From Paracyclopina nana (Eukaryota; Arthropoda; Copepoda; Cyclopoida; Cyclopettidae): a DNA stretch of 64,000 nucleotides. The notes beneath the pieces are model-generated. The model searched no databases. It was not told the DNA's origin and was given only the letters and a program-made list of their open reading frames with translations. A program made the translations under genes and the position numbers. The DNA lies in contig JAGUCH010000001.1 of NCBI GenBank assembly GCA_019096065.1, positions 5,518,001-5,582,000 on the forward strand, in the 5' to 3' direction. Shown one piece after another: positions 37,301 through 48,221 of the stretch (position 1 is its first letter; every line of letters begins with the position of its first letter).

Positions 37301-40300
37301 CAAAATTTGACCATGTCACCATCAAACTTCACGTCTACGATTTAGACCAGCCCAGTCATGGCCTCTCCTTCACGGGGGGTCGTGTATACATGCGAAATGT
37401 GATGATCGAAGCCAACAATGCTGATCTCGTCGCATTTTCACTGCACTCGCTCGAGGAGGCAAAACTGCGCAACATAATTGTAGTTGGAAAGGAACTGGAT
37501 CTCACCTCCACGGGTAAAGGGTTGGAGTTGAGTGAAATCAAGTCACTCGTGGTGCGAAACATTTGTGTGTCAAATGTCCGAATAGGCATAGAGATCTCGA
37601 ATGAGCTCAAGGAGTACAATGAGGCAAAAGTTTTCGAAGTTTCTGCCAAGCGTTGCTCAATTGCCATGCTGGTCACTCGGGGCAAATCGACCGAGAAGAG
37701 CCTAAACATGCTCGTTGTGGTAGCCAAGCTGGAAGCTGCCCTGTGCTACTATGGTTTGATGGCCACCTCTCCTCATATTAGGCTAGTCTATTCGAATTGC
37801 GATTTTGCGGACGTACCGAAAGCTATATTGCTACACAAAGGTCTCAAAAGGCTGGGCGTTGGGGCCAAGTCCAAGTACTCGTACCCGCACTTGTCGCCAA
37901 CCTCCTCCTCTGACTTGGAATCAATGAGCGAGGCTGACATCGAGGAAAAAGTCCGTCGACCCTACTACATCAAGTATTCCGAGGAAAAAATGCCATTTAG
38001 AGTTGCTTACGAGCACTGTGATTTTAACGTGATTTCGTGCTGAAAATATTAGCAAGAAGAGTGAAAGTCTTACATAATACTGTGAGAGCGAACCGCCGGC
38101 TGCGCTTGGGAGGGATTCCGTTTGAAGCTATGCACAAGTAGGCGCCCATGTCTTCTTTGGTCACTTTCGAAAACATGAGTATGGATCCCTCTGGAAGAAG
38201 AAAGGAACCTTGTAAGTAGACTCACTCAACCTTTTATGGGCTCCCATGCGACGAGTGTGTGGTGGGAAAGCCAGCAGCTAGAATTTTATGGCTAGGTCAA
38301 TCACATTTGATGGCGTGTCTCATCTGGTCGTTACTGATCATGAGTTTAAGGATTACCATGGAGGGTTAAACTACTCCATTATGCAAGATCTTAGCGTCTT
38401 GACTGTGGCAAATATTCTAGCCCAGCGTACCATAACTTAATGTGGGTGCTCCTAGGTATGACACTTCTTTTTAAAGGTTTGGTAGTTTTGCTGGTATTTT
38501 TTGGGGGCTGACCATTAAAAGAGCCAAAGGTCTGTGTCGCTTGCCAATAAGGGCGATGATGGCAAAAATCTGAAAACTAGGAGGGGGAAATCTGCATGTC
38601 ATTACCACAAATGGGGGCTTTTCGACAGGCTATGAACCTCTGGAAAATGACCCCTTCCCTTCCAAAATTGTCTAATCAAAAAAATTGGCCAGACCAGCTG
38701 GAATGGTAATTGTTTGGGACATTCTGGTCCCTGTAACGCGATATTTTGTGGTCTTGTTCGGGTAAAAAATGGCGGCAACACAAGGTGTGAAAACTAGAAT
38801 GGATTGCTGGACCCCACAGAAAGTGGCATCCAGGGAAGCAGACCAGATTTTCTTGCACCAACGCGAACGTCCCGACCAGAAAACAAAAATCATGTTGAAA
38901 ACGCATATCACCCTTTAGATATCCAAAGCTGATTTCATAGTAGGTTTTTGATAGTGTACTTGCGAGCAGAAGCGTTTGCATTAGGAAAAAAATCTTGAAG
39001 CATGAGAGCATGTGCTGAAATTTTGTGGTTGGTGGGGACTTGGACAAGAGTAATGCGATGACCCTCTCACTTACTTTGGCTGTCCAAACGAAGCCGATTC
39101 TCGGCCGCAATGACGTCGGACATGCGAGCTATATCTATTTCTCCATTATTTCGCTCAGTGAAAGCCACTTGTTTTCCAAGACTTGAAAGTCTACACCACC
39201 GCCTTTTTTGGGGCCAACTTTCATCTGGGGATTGTGGTGTTAACCTGATTATCAAAATTTCCCCACGGAGCGCGTCCACAATCTTGATAGCTACTAATTT
39301 GATCTTATTCTCATAGTACACTAAGAAGGGATGTATTTGCGGTCGCGGCTGTATTACTATGTTGGGAGAGTGAGTGAAAAATGGCTACTACTCCCTTCTT
39401 CATAGATCATGGGACAATTTTGACAAAGATGAAGTAGTTTGAGGATCAAGCGAAAAGAGAATCAATAAATGATGAACTGTCATCATTTTTGAGAAAAATG
39501 TACGAAAGGATCTCGAGGGGCAGCAGCCATTCATCACGCGCATTTTTATTTTCCCCCTTTCATTTGTTGAATACTATTAGTTGACCTAGCTGCTTTTTGC
39601 AAATGATGCTGCCAACAGAAAGGGTTATTTTTTCTTCCGCATATCTTTGGCACTCGTAGAAGCGGGAACAGTCAATATTATTAGAAAGCAAAGTAGAAGT
39701 ATAGTAGCCCTGGATCCCGATAATCGTTTAGAGCACGAAATACTATTCGTCTTGTTTATGATTACCAGCTTTTGCTCCTGAAATTGGCCTGTCATCCTCT
39801 CGTTTCCAAGAAATTACTGGTCTAGGGAATCCGTTCGCTGAACAGATGAAGTTTGCGGGCTGGCCTTCTTTCACTTTGACATCCCCATTACACTCATCGT
39901 CGTTGAAGCTGGGTGGCTCTGAAAACAAAAATTTTTTAAGATACTAGAATAGCACGTCGAGCCTGCTGCTTGTTGTTACCTGTGACCTCAAGGTATCCCA
40001 CTTGAGATTCCATAGGGTCTGTGTTAATTTGGCACATATACCAGCCTTGATCTGATGGCTTGACATTCTTTATGGTCAATTGCCAAAGGTCTCCTTCTCT
40101 ATGTGTCACGGAAATTCGTGAATTTCGTGTCACCACCGATTCGTCCATCGAAAGAATAGTCTGAGTCTTGACTTTGATCCAGGCAACCTTGAAAGCAAGC
40201 ATCATTGTATGCCACATCGTAAAAGCCAACCTTTTTTAGTATTTTGTGAAAATATCTCATTTCTGATTATAAATGCTTGGATTGAAGCCTTTTAGTACGA

Positions 40301-43300
40301 ATTTCGAGCTTGATTACGGCTTATGTGTAAATATTTTGATTTATCATATCTTACCATGAGGTTATCCATGCTTTTCGATACGTAACATTCAAGTAGTGCA
40401 TCCCTTCCAACTGGTACTGATGCATTGGTGATTTGGGCAATCGGTTTTTGCCGCCGTTTTTCTAAACAAAAAAGAAATCTCTATCAATCTTGTAGCAGCT
40501 TTGAATCTACTTGAAGAACGTGAGTTAGTTGCCTAGATAAGATGATTAGGCTAACAATCGTTAGCAAAATTCCCCTCAACTATGGCCAAGTGTTTAAGGC
40601 AGAGGTTGCCCCTGAGGACACATTTGGGCTCGTTCTCGAGAGGCTGTCCTTGATCACCAGCATTTCTTATGAAAAAAGGATGTTTTTGAGGTGCGAAAAC
40701 GGCCAAGTGATCGACAAGTCTGTAGCTGTCAGCGCTTATTTGAAGTAAGTATGAGTCATATGCGTCATCGAAAATCAAACAATGAAGTGTGGATAGTTCG
40801 GATGATGATGCATTGAGGTCGCCCCTTCAGCTCCATTCCTATCGCGTTTCTCGATTGCAATGGGCCGGTGCCGTTGTGGGACTTTTATTAGGTCTCTTTG
40901 CGTTAATTGCCTCGAGTTGGGCGTACAACAACCCAAGGGACATTTTGGCCCCAACTCGACGTGGAGTCGCCATTGATGCCGGCTCAAGTCACACCAGCTT
41001 CGCTCTCTATGAATGGCCTTCAATGAATGCGTGGCAGCAGCCAAATGAGCTCAAATTAGTTGAGAATTGCTACGAGAACTTTGGTATTGACGACTTCAGA
41101 GACGACCCTGATAGCGTTGGAGAAAAGTTCAAACCCTGCCTCGATGAGATCTACGCGCTCATTTTGGCCCTGGAAGGTATTATCGTCACTGATGTCAGGG
41201 TATATTTAGGGGCCACAGCCGGAGTCCGACTGCTCAACTTAACTGACCCCGAGGCTGTTGAAAGAATGCTCATCAGTGCCGAAGAGGCGATTGAAGCCAC
41301 TGGAGCCTGGTACGTACCAGAAGACGGCATCCGCATTCTGACTGGCTCCGATGAAGCCATTTATGGGTGGATATCTGCGAATATTTACGCAAATACGCTT
41401 GGCCACGACGAAGAGCTGGCAACTTTCAGTGCACTTGACATGGGAGGCGGCTCAGCGCAGAAGGTCAATTCGTGCGCAGGCAAAAATTGCTCTGATTGGC
41501 AAACTTTGTATCTTTTCGGTGGCGTTTACGATGTGACTTCATCAAGTGCGCTGTGCTATGGCCTCGAAGAGGCTATGAAGAGGTTTACTGCGGCGTTGAT
41601 TTACCAAAGCTACAATGACAACAACAAAACCCTCGAAGCTGCCGTCACGAACCCGTGTCTCGATCAACACTTTGAACGGTAACAATTACTCCACGTTTCA
41701 TATTACGGGACTTAATAACTTTTTGAATGTGAGCGCAAAAGTGAACTAGCTAAAGAAAGGCAAAAATGGAAACGCCAGCCATTTTATGCATCGTAGGCAC
41801 GACAGCTATGTGGAGCTTTTGCATGTACCTTTTGGCACAGTACGAACTTCTATGTCAATGACTTTTCTTTTGCTTATGCAGTGACACATGGCTAACCGAT
41901 TTTCCTTCGAATTTTTCGGAGGTTTTCAACTCGCCTTGTACGATTATAAAAGATACCGATTTCATGGCACTGGTGGAAGCAAACCTTGACTTTCAATTCG
42001 AGCATAAGGCAACAATGGGCGCATTTGATGTATGCAATGATGAGCTGAAATCGTTTCTGCAATATGAGGATTGCTCCAATATTTTTGTAGAGTGCTTCGA
42101 CTTTGACAAGACTAAAAATGTGGCTGATGATGAGACATTTTATGCAATGGCAAGTTACATTTGGGTATGGAACTTTCTCAGCATAAATGGCTCTAGCATT
42201 GAGCTTGGAGAGGCTACAAGCCAAATTAAATCAATCTGCAATGAGCCAGACATGGCCACAAATGGGCAAACTGATTGCTTTGAATTACTATTCACTTTAA
42301 ATGTTTTGACACACGGCTACGGATTCACGGTTTGTGGCTTCTTCTTTCATTTTTAACTGAGCATTCACAAAAGCAGTTTTTTAAGGCTGATAACTTCAAG
42401 AATATTCTATTTCTGCCTGATTATGGAGAATCAGCTGATTGGACTCTCGGCCTGATGGCCAGTGAGATTAACAAATCTGGTATTTGGAGGCCTGAAGAGA
42501 GGATAACTCGACCAATGTATATATTAGTGGCTTTTTTCAGCTCCTCGATGACCCTTTTGTCAGGAGCAGCCCTTGCCACCTTTTGGAGACGTCAATATGC
42601 TAGGAATCTCTAATTAGTGACAGATCAAAGTGGCTTTCTATCAGATTGACATTCCTTCCTTTACCCTTCAGCCTTGTCAGCTTGCCCATTGTGTCCAATT
42701 TAATTCCCATGTAGGTGGTGCGCGTGTTTTGTTGTATTGCATTAAAGAAAACTTGCCATAAGAGTCATTAACTTTTACGCATGACTTAAATATGTAGCCG
42801 CGACCTAGCTTCTCCTGAAGCGCATAGAATCAATGAAAATAAACCTTTCACTTTAAGTGAGATTCGGGTGTTATGGCTTGTGTACAAAAGACCTAGCCAA
42901 TTGTTTGTCAATGAGACAAAAGTGATGACAGCAAACAGATTTGGAAAGCCATTGTGCTACTTGTCGTTCATAACTGCTAGGTAAAATGGCAATAGAGTAA
43001 CAAAAGCCAGCTTATACAATGGGTCAATTGTTTTTGAGGGAAAACTTTTTATGGCCATTTTGGCCTTCCCTCACTTCCTATAAATACCAAGAACCCTTTC
43101 ACGAACGACGACTTCGCTTAATGCTTTCTTATCACGAATAATAACTAGTTGATGCTTTTATGTTACCTTCATTGTTGCCGTGGTGGCTGTGGTTGTTGTT
43201 TTCAGCAAATTCGGAGCTCAACAATGATTGGTATGTTTTTTGACACAAAACCAAATTCATACTGAAGGCCACCATGAAGTAAAAGGCCAGCTGCTGCCGG

Positions 43301-43335
43301 TGATGCACCATTTCGCTGCACTGACTGTCAACCAT
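34328..43335 (-). CDS. Lac: lachesin-like GPI-anchored three-Ig protein hosting two antisense genes
   Basis: Nine exons in phase: 43335-43167, 40461-40355, 40187-39980, 39918-39766, 38190-38074, 35106-34972, 34912-34751, 34694-34617, 34551-34328; 1353 nt, 450 residues. A signal-type segment (LAFYFMVAFSMNLVLC) is followed by three Ig domains. Ig1 has WQLTIKNVKPSDQGWYMCQ and QINTDPMESQVGYLEV, a hallmark of lachesin. Ig2 has FICSANGFPRPVISWKRED and MGAYLCIASNGIPP. Ig3 starts at YPPKVHLNVQVLRVPLG. A low-complexity stalk and a hydrophobic C-terminus (FAISVLLLLNC) suggest a GPI anchor. Lachesins act in cell adhesion at septate junctions and in neurons. The 2.7-kb intron 1 contains the NTPDase gene and the 3-kb intron between Ig2 and Ig3 contains the SHCBP1-like gene, both on the opposite strand. 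Exon 1 is tied to the rest by phase and signal peptide only. Confidence 0.9.
35228..38043 (+). CDS. nessun dorma / SHCBP1-like protein nested in lachesin intron
   Basis: Four exons in phase: 35228-35712, 35772-36135, 36195-37193, 37258-38043; 877 residues. The N-terminal half is alpha-helical and acidic/basic with no simple motif. The C-terminal half carries beta-helix (pectate-lyase-like) repeats, starting with VFHVQDFQTAIKIAKDGD and IIFLDPGEHQVEPNP, the pattern found in SHCBP1 and Drosophila nessun dorma, which bind centralspindlin and act in cytokinesis and ring canals. The product is longer than SHCBP1 (about 670). It lies entirely inside a lachesin intron, opposite strand: its ATG is 122 bp from the host exon at 35106 and its stop is 30 bp from the host exon at 38074. 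Assignment rests on remembered pattern, so the family is likely and orthology less sure. Confidence 0.75.
38191..39765. other. lachesin intron 4, nothing recognised
   Basis: About 1.6 kb between the two halves of Ig2. No conserved frame, RNA gene or repeat was seen. Confidence 0.45.
40542..42613 (+). CDS. ENTPD: ecto-NTPDase (CD39 family) with N-terminal ubiquitin-fold-like extension
   Basis: Four exons in phase: 40542-40744, 40797-41678, 41882-42329, 42377-42613; 589 residues. Two transmembrane helices (GAVVGLLLGLFALIASSW near residue 90, and ILVAFFSSSMTLLSGAAL near the C-terminus) bracket the ectodomain, as in cell-surface NTPDases. Apyrase-conserved regions are visible: ACR1 AIDAGSSHTSFALYEW, ACR2 GATAGVRLL, ACR3 GSDEAIYGW (with the catalytic Glu; the usual following Gly is Ala), ACR4 ALDMGGGSAQ, ACR5 SADWTLG. 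It hydrolyses extracellular nucleoside tri- and diphosphates and so ends purinergic signals. The first 67 residues resemble a ubiquitin/UFM1-like fold. Exon 2 has no Met before TM1, which ties exon 1 to the gene. Nested in lachesin intron 1 on the opposite strand, its ATG only 81 bp from the host exon 2. Confidence 0.9.
42838..42843 (+). promoter_or_regulatory. poly(A) signal of the NTPDase gene
   Basis: AATAAA on the plus strand 225 bases after the stop codon, still inside lachesin intron 1. Confidence 0.4.
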
Positions 43336-43996
43336 TAATAGCAGCCATGATATTAGAAAAAGAAATTATTACTTAACTAGGCAGCTATTTTGCATTCCAA
43401 ACTTTAGTAATGCTTATACCAAAGTTACTACAAGCATATAACAGAACTGCTCAAGCTGACATGCTTGCGTTAATTACCGACCCACAACTTTTAAGCCAAA
43501 ATGCTCAACGCACGTGCTACACACACTCGTGAAATGAAAATAGCTTGAGTGCAAGAAAAAGTTTGATTGTAATTTGAGTTCTGGTTTTAGACTTGAGTTT
43601 CCTTATGCTTGGCTGCTATTAACCTAAAAAGTTGTCCGAAGAGGGAGATCACAACGATGGAACTGGCAACAAAGTTCGTTACTTTCTCCCTCTTTTACAT
43701 GCTTTCCACTTCCCATGAGAGTTAATGGTAGGTGCGAACCGAGAACGGCGCCTCCAACCTCCGTTGGTTGGCGGGCAACTATAACTCAACATGCATGCAA
43801 AAAGAATTTGCAGCCTATGCTGGGATTCGTGCATTGTATGGAAGTATTGACAACATCAAATTGAGATTCCTTTTCTTACTTTGATTTATATCAACGATTT
43901 TTTCTCCTCACTCTTTGAGGTAATGTGACACTTTGTGGTGACCTGTCATTATTTTCGTATTGATCCTTGAAAATTGTGACGAATAAGCAGTGAGCT
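43336..43996. other. divergent spacer between lachesin and LNR gene 1
   Basis: About 660 bp between the ATGs of two divergent genes, presumably holding both promoters. No motif clear enough to name. Confidence 0.4.
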
Positions 43997-44839
43997 ATGA
44001 AAATGGTTCGGATACATAAAGAGGCTCTCTTATTCACATCTCTGTGCTTTTTGGCTGCCATCTCAGTGCTTGTAGGCTACTACATTTTCTTTCGAACCCA
44101 TTCCACTTCAATACAAGAACCAAGAAATTCAACAAAATTAGGGAACGCACCTTTTGGTCAGTGGGGTACAACTTGTCCAGGCTTGGCTTACATTGAAGAT
44201 AATGTTTGCGATGATGAATACAACACAGCCCTCTGTGAATTTGATGGTGGAGATTGTTGTAAAATTACCAGTGATTTTTCTTCTTGCACTGCTTGCAAAT
44301 GCAATGCGTACCCAGTTTACAAGTGTAATATAATAGCTTTGATCCATGGTACCTCAGGCAAAAATTAAAACCTACAATTTAGCTTGCTCAGATTACTGGT
44401 CTCATTGTAAAATTTTTCACATTGGCGATGGCTACTGTGATGATTACTTGAACATTCCAGAGTGCTATTTTGACGCTGGAGACTGTTGCATCACTGACGA
44501 GGACTCCTTGCTTGGGTAAGTTTGCTTAATTGCAGAAAATATCGCTTTTATATGGATGATTGGACTTTAAAATATTAAATATTAAAATAATCTGATCTGT
44601 TGCATCTATGTTTTTCAAACAGAGCGTCCTTACTTTGCGAAATATGTGTTTGCATAGCTTCTGACCTCTTTTGTCGCCAAGAGGAGCTGGGCAACGGAAT
44701 TTGTGAGGACTGGAATAATTCACTATTATGTGGTTTTGACGATGGAGACTGCTGTGATAAAGTTGGGAAAGATATCGGTTATAATAACACATGCTGTGAT
44801 TGCTATTGCTTTGGGCAACATACCAATTACAAGACATAA
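43997..44839 (+). CDS. type II membrane protein with three LNR (Lin-12/Notch) repeats, copy 1
   Basis: Three exons in phase: 43997-44324, 44383-44515, 44623-44839; 225 residues. A short basic N-terminus is followed by one hydrophobic helix (LFTSLCFLAAISVLVGYYIF), suggesting a type II membrane anchor or uncleaved signal. Three Lin-12/Notch repeats follow, recognisable by DNVCDDEYNTALCEFDGGDC, DGYCDDYLNIPECYFDAGDC and NGICEDWNNSLLCGFDDGDC; acidic residues between cysteines bind Ca2+ in this family. A Cys-rich tail follows. There is no Notch EGF or protease part, so this is a lineage-type small LNR protein of unknown function. It is a close paralogue of the gene at 49983, which lacks the second intron found here (44516-44622). 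AATAAA lies at 44840-44845, directly after the stop. Confidence 0.85.
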
Positions 44840-44867
44840 AATAAAATTTCACATTGGTAATATCTAT

Positions 44868-45054
44868 TTATATATATAAACGATTTATAAAACAAGCTAA
44901 TAAGATAGCTGAGCAAATTTTGTCAAGTAAAAATACGAGTAGCAACTTTGCGGGCTTGAGCTTGCGAGAGCCAAGTGATGCTACGAGATTTTTACTTTCT
45001 AAAATGAGCTCAAGTATTTTGTAAGCCTGTTTTATAAATTGTTTTCATATATAT
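44868..45054. mobile_element. palindromic repeat, copy 1
   Basis: A near-palindrome of about 187 bp: the left half (aaacgatttataaaacaagct ... cgagtagca) is mirrored by the right half (tgctacgag ... gcctgttttataaattgttt). It is followed by the left part of the tRNA-containing repeat. A second copy lies at 46824-47009. Confidence 0.7.
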
Positions 45055-45212
45055 ACGATTTTATATGATGGAAAGTATTTTTCAAATGTTAATGATGATC
45101 CATTACTTTGAGGGCTTGGGTTGAGAGGCCCTCAGTAGTGCTTAGCTCGGCTTAGTAGAAGAGTACAAAGGTCACTAATAAATAAGAAATTTCACTATCA
45201 AGATTACTAGCT

Positions 45213-45285
45213 GTATCAGTAGCGCAGTCAATAGAGCGTCGGACTTTTAAGCTTGATATTCAGGGTTCGATCCCCATGTGAGAAA
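45213..45285 (+). other. degenerate tRNA-like sequence (Lys-TTT-like)
   Basis: An A-box-like TAGCGCAGTCAATAGAGC and a perfect B box GGTTCGATCCC at normal tRNA spacing, with anticodon-loop position reading CTTTTAA. The acceptor stem (GTATCAG against GTGAGAA) and the anticodon stem do not pair well. It sits in a repeat also found at 47016-47598, so it is read as a tRNA-derived repeat rather than a working tRNA. Confidence 0.55.
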
Positions 45286-45472
45286 GATGCACTACTTTTT
45301 CTCCTTTTTCTGTAATGGGATTTACAGCCTGGACCAAGATGATCTATAATGTAAGGTGACCTCTTATCACAACTGTACTTCTACACTTCTTCTGACTGTG
45401 CTAAGGAAGGGCTTCTGATGAAAAAAGTAGAGTTCTATGAATCATGAGTTATATGAAATAGTATTTTACTAA

Positions 45473-46399
45473 CTGTAACCGGTTTTACTCGCGAGTAAAT
45501 TCACTTTGCCGATCGTGTCAGCTTTTTGCAAACCCCGTGACGTCACAACATGGCATTTCGGCAAGTTCATTTCGCTCGGAAAATCGGTCACAGTTAATAA
45601 AATTTGACTTGCTGCTTTTCGGGACTTCGAAGGTAACGTGAATAATGCCCTCGGTGAGTAAAATAATACCTCGCCTCACTATTCTCCTCGCTTCGCTCGG
45701 TTCAAGATTCGGCTTGGTTTCATTTACTCATCTAGGGCAATTTTTACGTTACCTTCTCAGTCCCAAAAAGAAGCAATTACTTTTATGCACTTAAACCGAA
45801 TTTCCAAGTGAGTAATGAACTTGCCGAAATCAAGCGCAATTTCAAAATTTGGCTTCTGTTCATAAGAATCGGCTGAGTAGTTTTCTTGCTTCATCAGTTC
45901 ATTGTTACATCCTAGAGAACGTTGAGAAGAATTTCACAAAAAAATGGAAGCTGTCACTTTTCCGAAGCCCAATCCTTGTTCCAACCAGTAATAGTGTTCA
46001 ATCTGAAGCTATGGAGGAAGCCCAAGATCAGCAAGAAGTAATGTGCGATCAGGATGACCAAGAAATGCAACCTGACTTGTTGAAAATTGTTGGTAAAAAG
46101 TAACCCTAGGGTTCTCATTTACCATTTACTAAGTAAAAAGTAACCCTAGGGTTCTCATTTACCATTTACTAAGTAAAAAGTAACCCTAGGGTTCTCATTT
46201 ACCATTTACTAAGTAAAAAGTAACCCTAGGGTTCTCATTTACCATTTACAAAGTAAAAAGTAACCCTAGGGTTCTCATTTACCATTTGCTAAGTAAAAAA
46301 TATCCCTAGGGTTATCATTTACTTCATAGCGCATCGGGAGTGCAAAAAAGCTGAGTCAACCGTCAAAGTGAATTACTCACGAGGAAATTCGGTTTACAG
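45473..46399. mobile_element. TIR element about 930 bp, no transposase
   Basis: The left end (ctgtaaccggttttactcg ... tcagctttttgca, about 70 bp) is repeated in reverse complement at the right end (tgcaaaaaagctgagtca ... cggtttacag). Inside lie an open frame at 45849-46103 (+) without known motifs, a CRE-like TGACGTCA at 45538-45545, and a 40-bp tandem array. No convincing target-site duplication. Confidence 0.7.
46094..46322. repeat. 40-bp tandem repeat, nearly six copies
   Basis: The 40-bp unit contains taaccctagggttctcattt and accatttactaag. Four copies are identical or nearly so and the last two have a few changes. Each unit has the palindrome AACCCTAGGGTT. High identity suggests recent amplification. 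Confidence 0.9.
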
Positions 46400-46823
46400 T
46401 GCGTAAAAGCCGTCAGATGATAGAAAACGCCTTATTTAAGCCATTTTTGAAGTAAAAATTGCAAGTCTGGTAAAGCTGATTAACAGGCTCCTCCTAATCG
46501 AGCACTAAAAAATTGGCGCCAAAATCTAAATTTGAACTTCCCGCTTTTTCATTGAAGCGAAAAGCATAAGCGCCACCGCACAAATGACAAAAGAACTAAA
46601 ATAAGTTTGGCGAATCAATTTGCATACTTCCGTCTAGAATTGTTATAGGGCGGAACTAGAAGAGCCATATTCTTACTAGCGGATTTTAGTTGAAGCCATG
46701 GAGGGCTGAGAACTGCCTTGTCTAGCTGGGCTCACAATTCAAATTGGCTGGTTCTCTGATTGGAAGTGCAATATCTTATGGTTTTCCTTGGTTCTCTAAA
46801 CTACTAGTAGTTTTATATCTATT

Positions 46824-47009
46824 TATATATGTAAACAATTTATAAAACAAGCTAATAAAATAGCTGAGCAAATTTTGTAAAGTAGAAATCGAGTGGCATT
46901 TTTGCGGGCTCGAGCTTGCGAGAGCCAAGTAATGCCACGAGATTTTTACTTTGCAAAATGAGCTCAGATGTTTTGTAAGCCTGTTTTATAATTTGTTTAC
47001 ATATATATA
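46824..47009. mobile_element. palindromic repeat, copy 2
   Basis: Second copy of the near-palindrome at 44868-45054, about 85-90% similar by eye, again directly followed by the tRNA-containing repeat. Confidence 0.7.
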
Positions 47010-47015
47010 CGATTT

Positions 47016-47598
47016 TATATGATGGAAAGTAATTTTCAAATGTTAATGAAGTTACCAGACCAGGCAATCTTGACTTAGCACCTGATCCATTACTTGAAGG
47101 CTAGGGTTGAGAGGCCCTCAGTAGTGCAAGAGTAACAGAAAGCGTTAATCAATCAATTAAAAATTGTGCATTTAGAATTTGGCATTTTTGGGGGCTAAAA
47201 GATGTGTTAGATTAAGTTTTGTCTGGTACCTCTGAAAAGGCTCTACTGTTCTACTAAGCTTAGCTCAGCTGAGAATAAGAATAAGAAGGAATTCTGACAT
47301 TAATTTTTCTGTCTGTATTGGTAGCTCAGTCAGTAGAGCGTTGGACTCCTAATCTAGATGATCAGGGTTCGATCCCCATACTCGGCATTTTTTCTCCTTT
47401 TTTCTAACATGGGATTTACTTCTTGGACAATATCATGGTCTCTGGTCAAACAGAGGAGCAACACACCTTATAAAATACTTTATAATGCGTGTCACTTGAT
47501 AAAGTTAAACGTCAGAGCTTTTATATATGTATAGTAATATGAACTGAGACGAATTGGTAAACTGAATTATACATGCGAAAATTGCTTTCCATCATATA
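47016..47598. mobile_element. TIR element carrying a tRNA-like core
   Basis: The left end tatatgatggaaagtaattt and the right end aaattgctttccatcatata are inverted repeats of about 22 bp with one mismatch. Between them is a tRNA-like sequence (47315-47387). A diverged left portion lies at about 45060-45300 and a right portion at about 48222-48420. Best read as a non-autonomous repeat family combining TIR ends with a tRNA-derived segment. Confidence 0.65.
47315..47387 (+). other. tRNA-like sequence (Arg-CCT-like), acceptor stem not paired
   Basis: The A box TAGCTCAGTCAGTAGAG and B box GGTTCGATCCC are intact, the D stem GCTC/GAGC pairs, and the anticodon arm TTGGA-CTCCTAA-TCTAG pairs with two G-T wobbles, giving anticodon CCT. 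The acceptor halves (GTATTGG and ACTCGGC) do not pair and two T-stem pairs are lost. It has internal Pol III promoter elements but is probably not a working tRNA. Confidence 0.55.
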
Positions 47599-48221
47599 AA
47601 AAAAGACATGCTATGCTTAAGATACCTATTTTCAAAGCCCTAGATTCAAATATTTTACCAAGTTTTTGAGGACTACTTCAAAAAATTAGGGACAGTTCAC
47701 TTCTTTTGGGCTGGCTTTTTCCAATTTTCTTAGCTTTTGTCAAGCCAGTACAACAATTACAGCATGGCCATCATGATAACCAGAAAATACTTTTTCCTCA
47801 ATTCATTGCAAGTAATGGCTAATTTGTCTAAAAACTGGCTATTTTTATTGAATCCACACTAGATGAACATGTTTGTTTTGAACTCACACAGAGTTGAGCT
47901 TCAATAAGTAAGGCTATTTTTCCTTATTCTATCCATCATGCTCAGGTCTGGATATGATGTGACTCATGATCCAAAATTCCTTGACTTTCATGAATCTTAC
48001 TCAAAATGGTACCATTCTGTTCCTTGAATCAATTGTACTGCTACAAGCTCAAAAAGAGACATTTCTTTGTCATTTTGTTCCCTACAATACTAAAAAACGT
48101 TTTGTTTACTTTTTGTTATAAGTTCTATTTTTTCCCGCAATTGCTACGCATGCTTACTCGCACGCCAAAGAACCAAAAATTCAGCACCCTCTATTGCATT
48201 TTGTCTGTCTTTTGCTCCCCA

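Noticed and set aside
45213-45285. functional tRNA-Lys gene
   Set aside because: A and B boxes are present, but acceptor and anticodon stems do not pair and the segment belongs to a repeat.
46094-46322. telomere or CRISPR-like array
   Set aside because: Units are contiguous with no variable spacers, and CCCTAGGG is a palindrome within a 40-bp unit rather than a telomeric repeat.
47315-47387. functional tRNA-Arg (CCT) gene
   Set aside because: D and anticodon arms are good, but the acceptor stem cannot form and two T-stem pairs are lost; it sits inside a TIR element.
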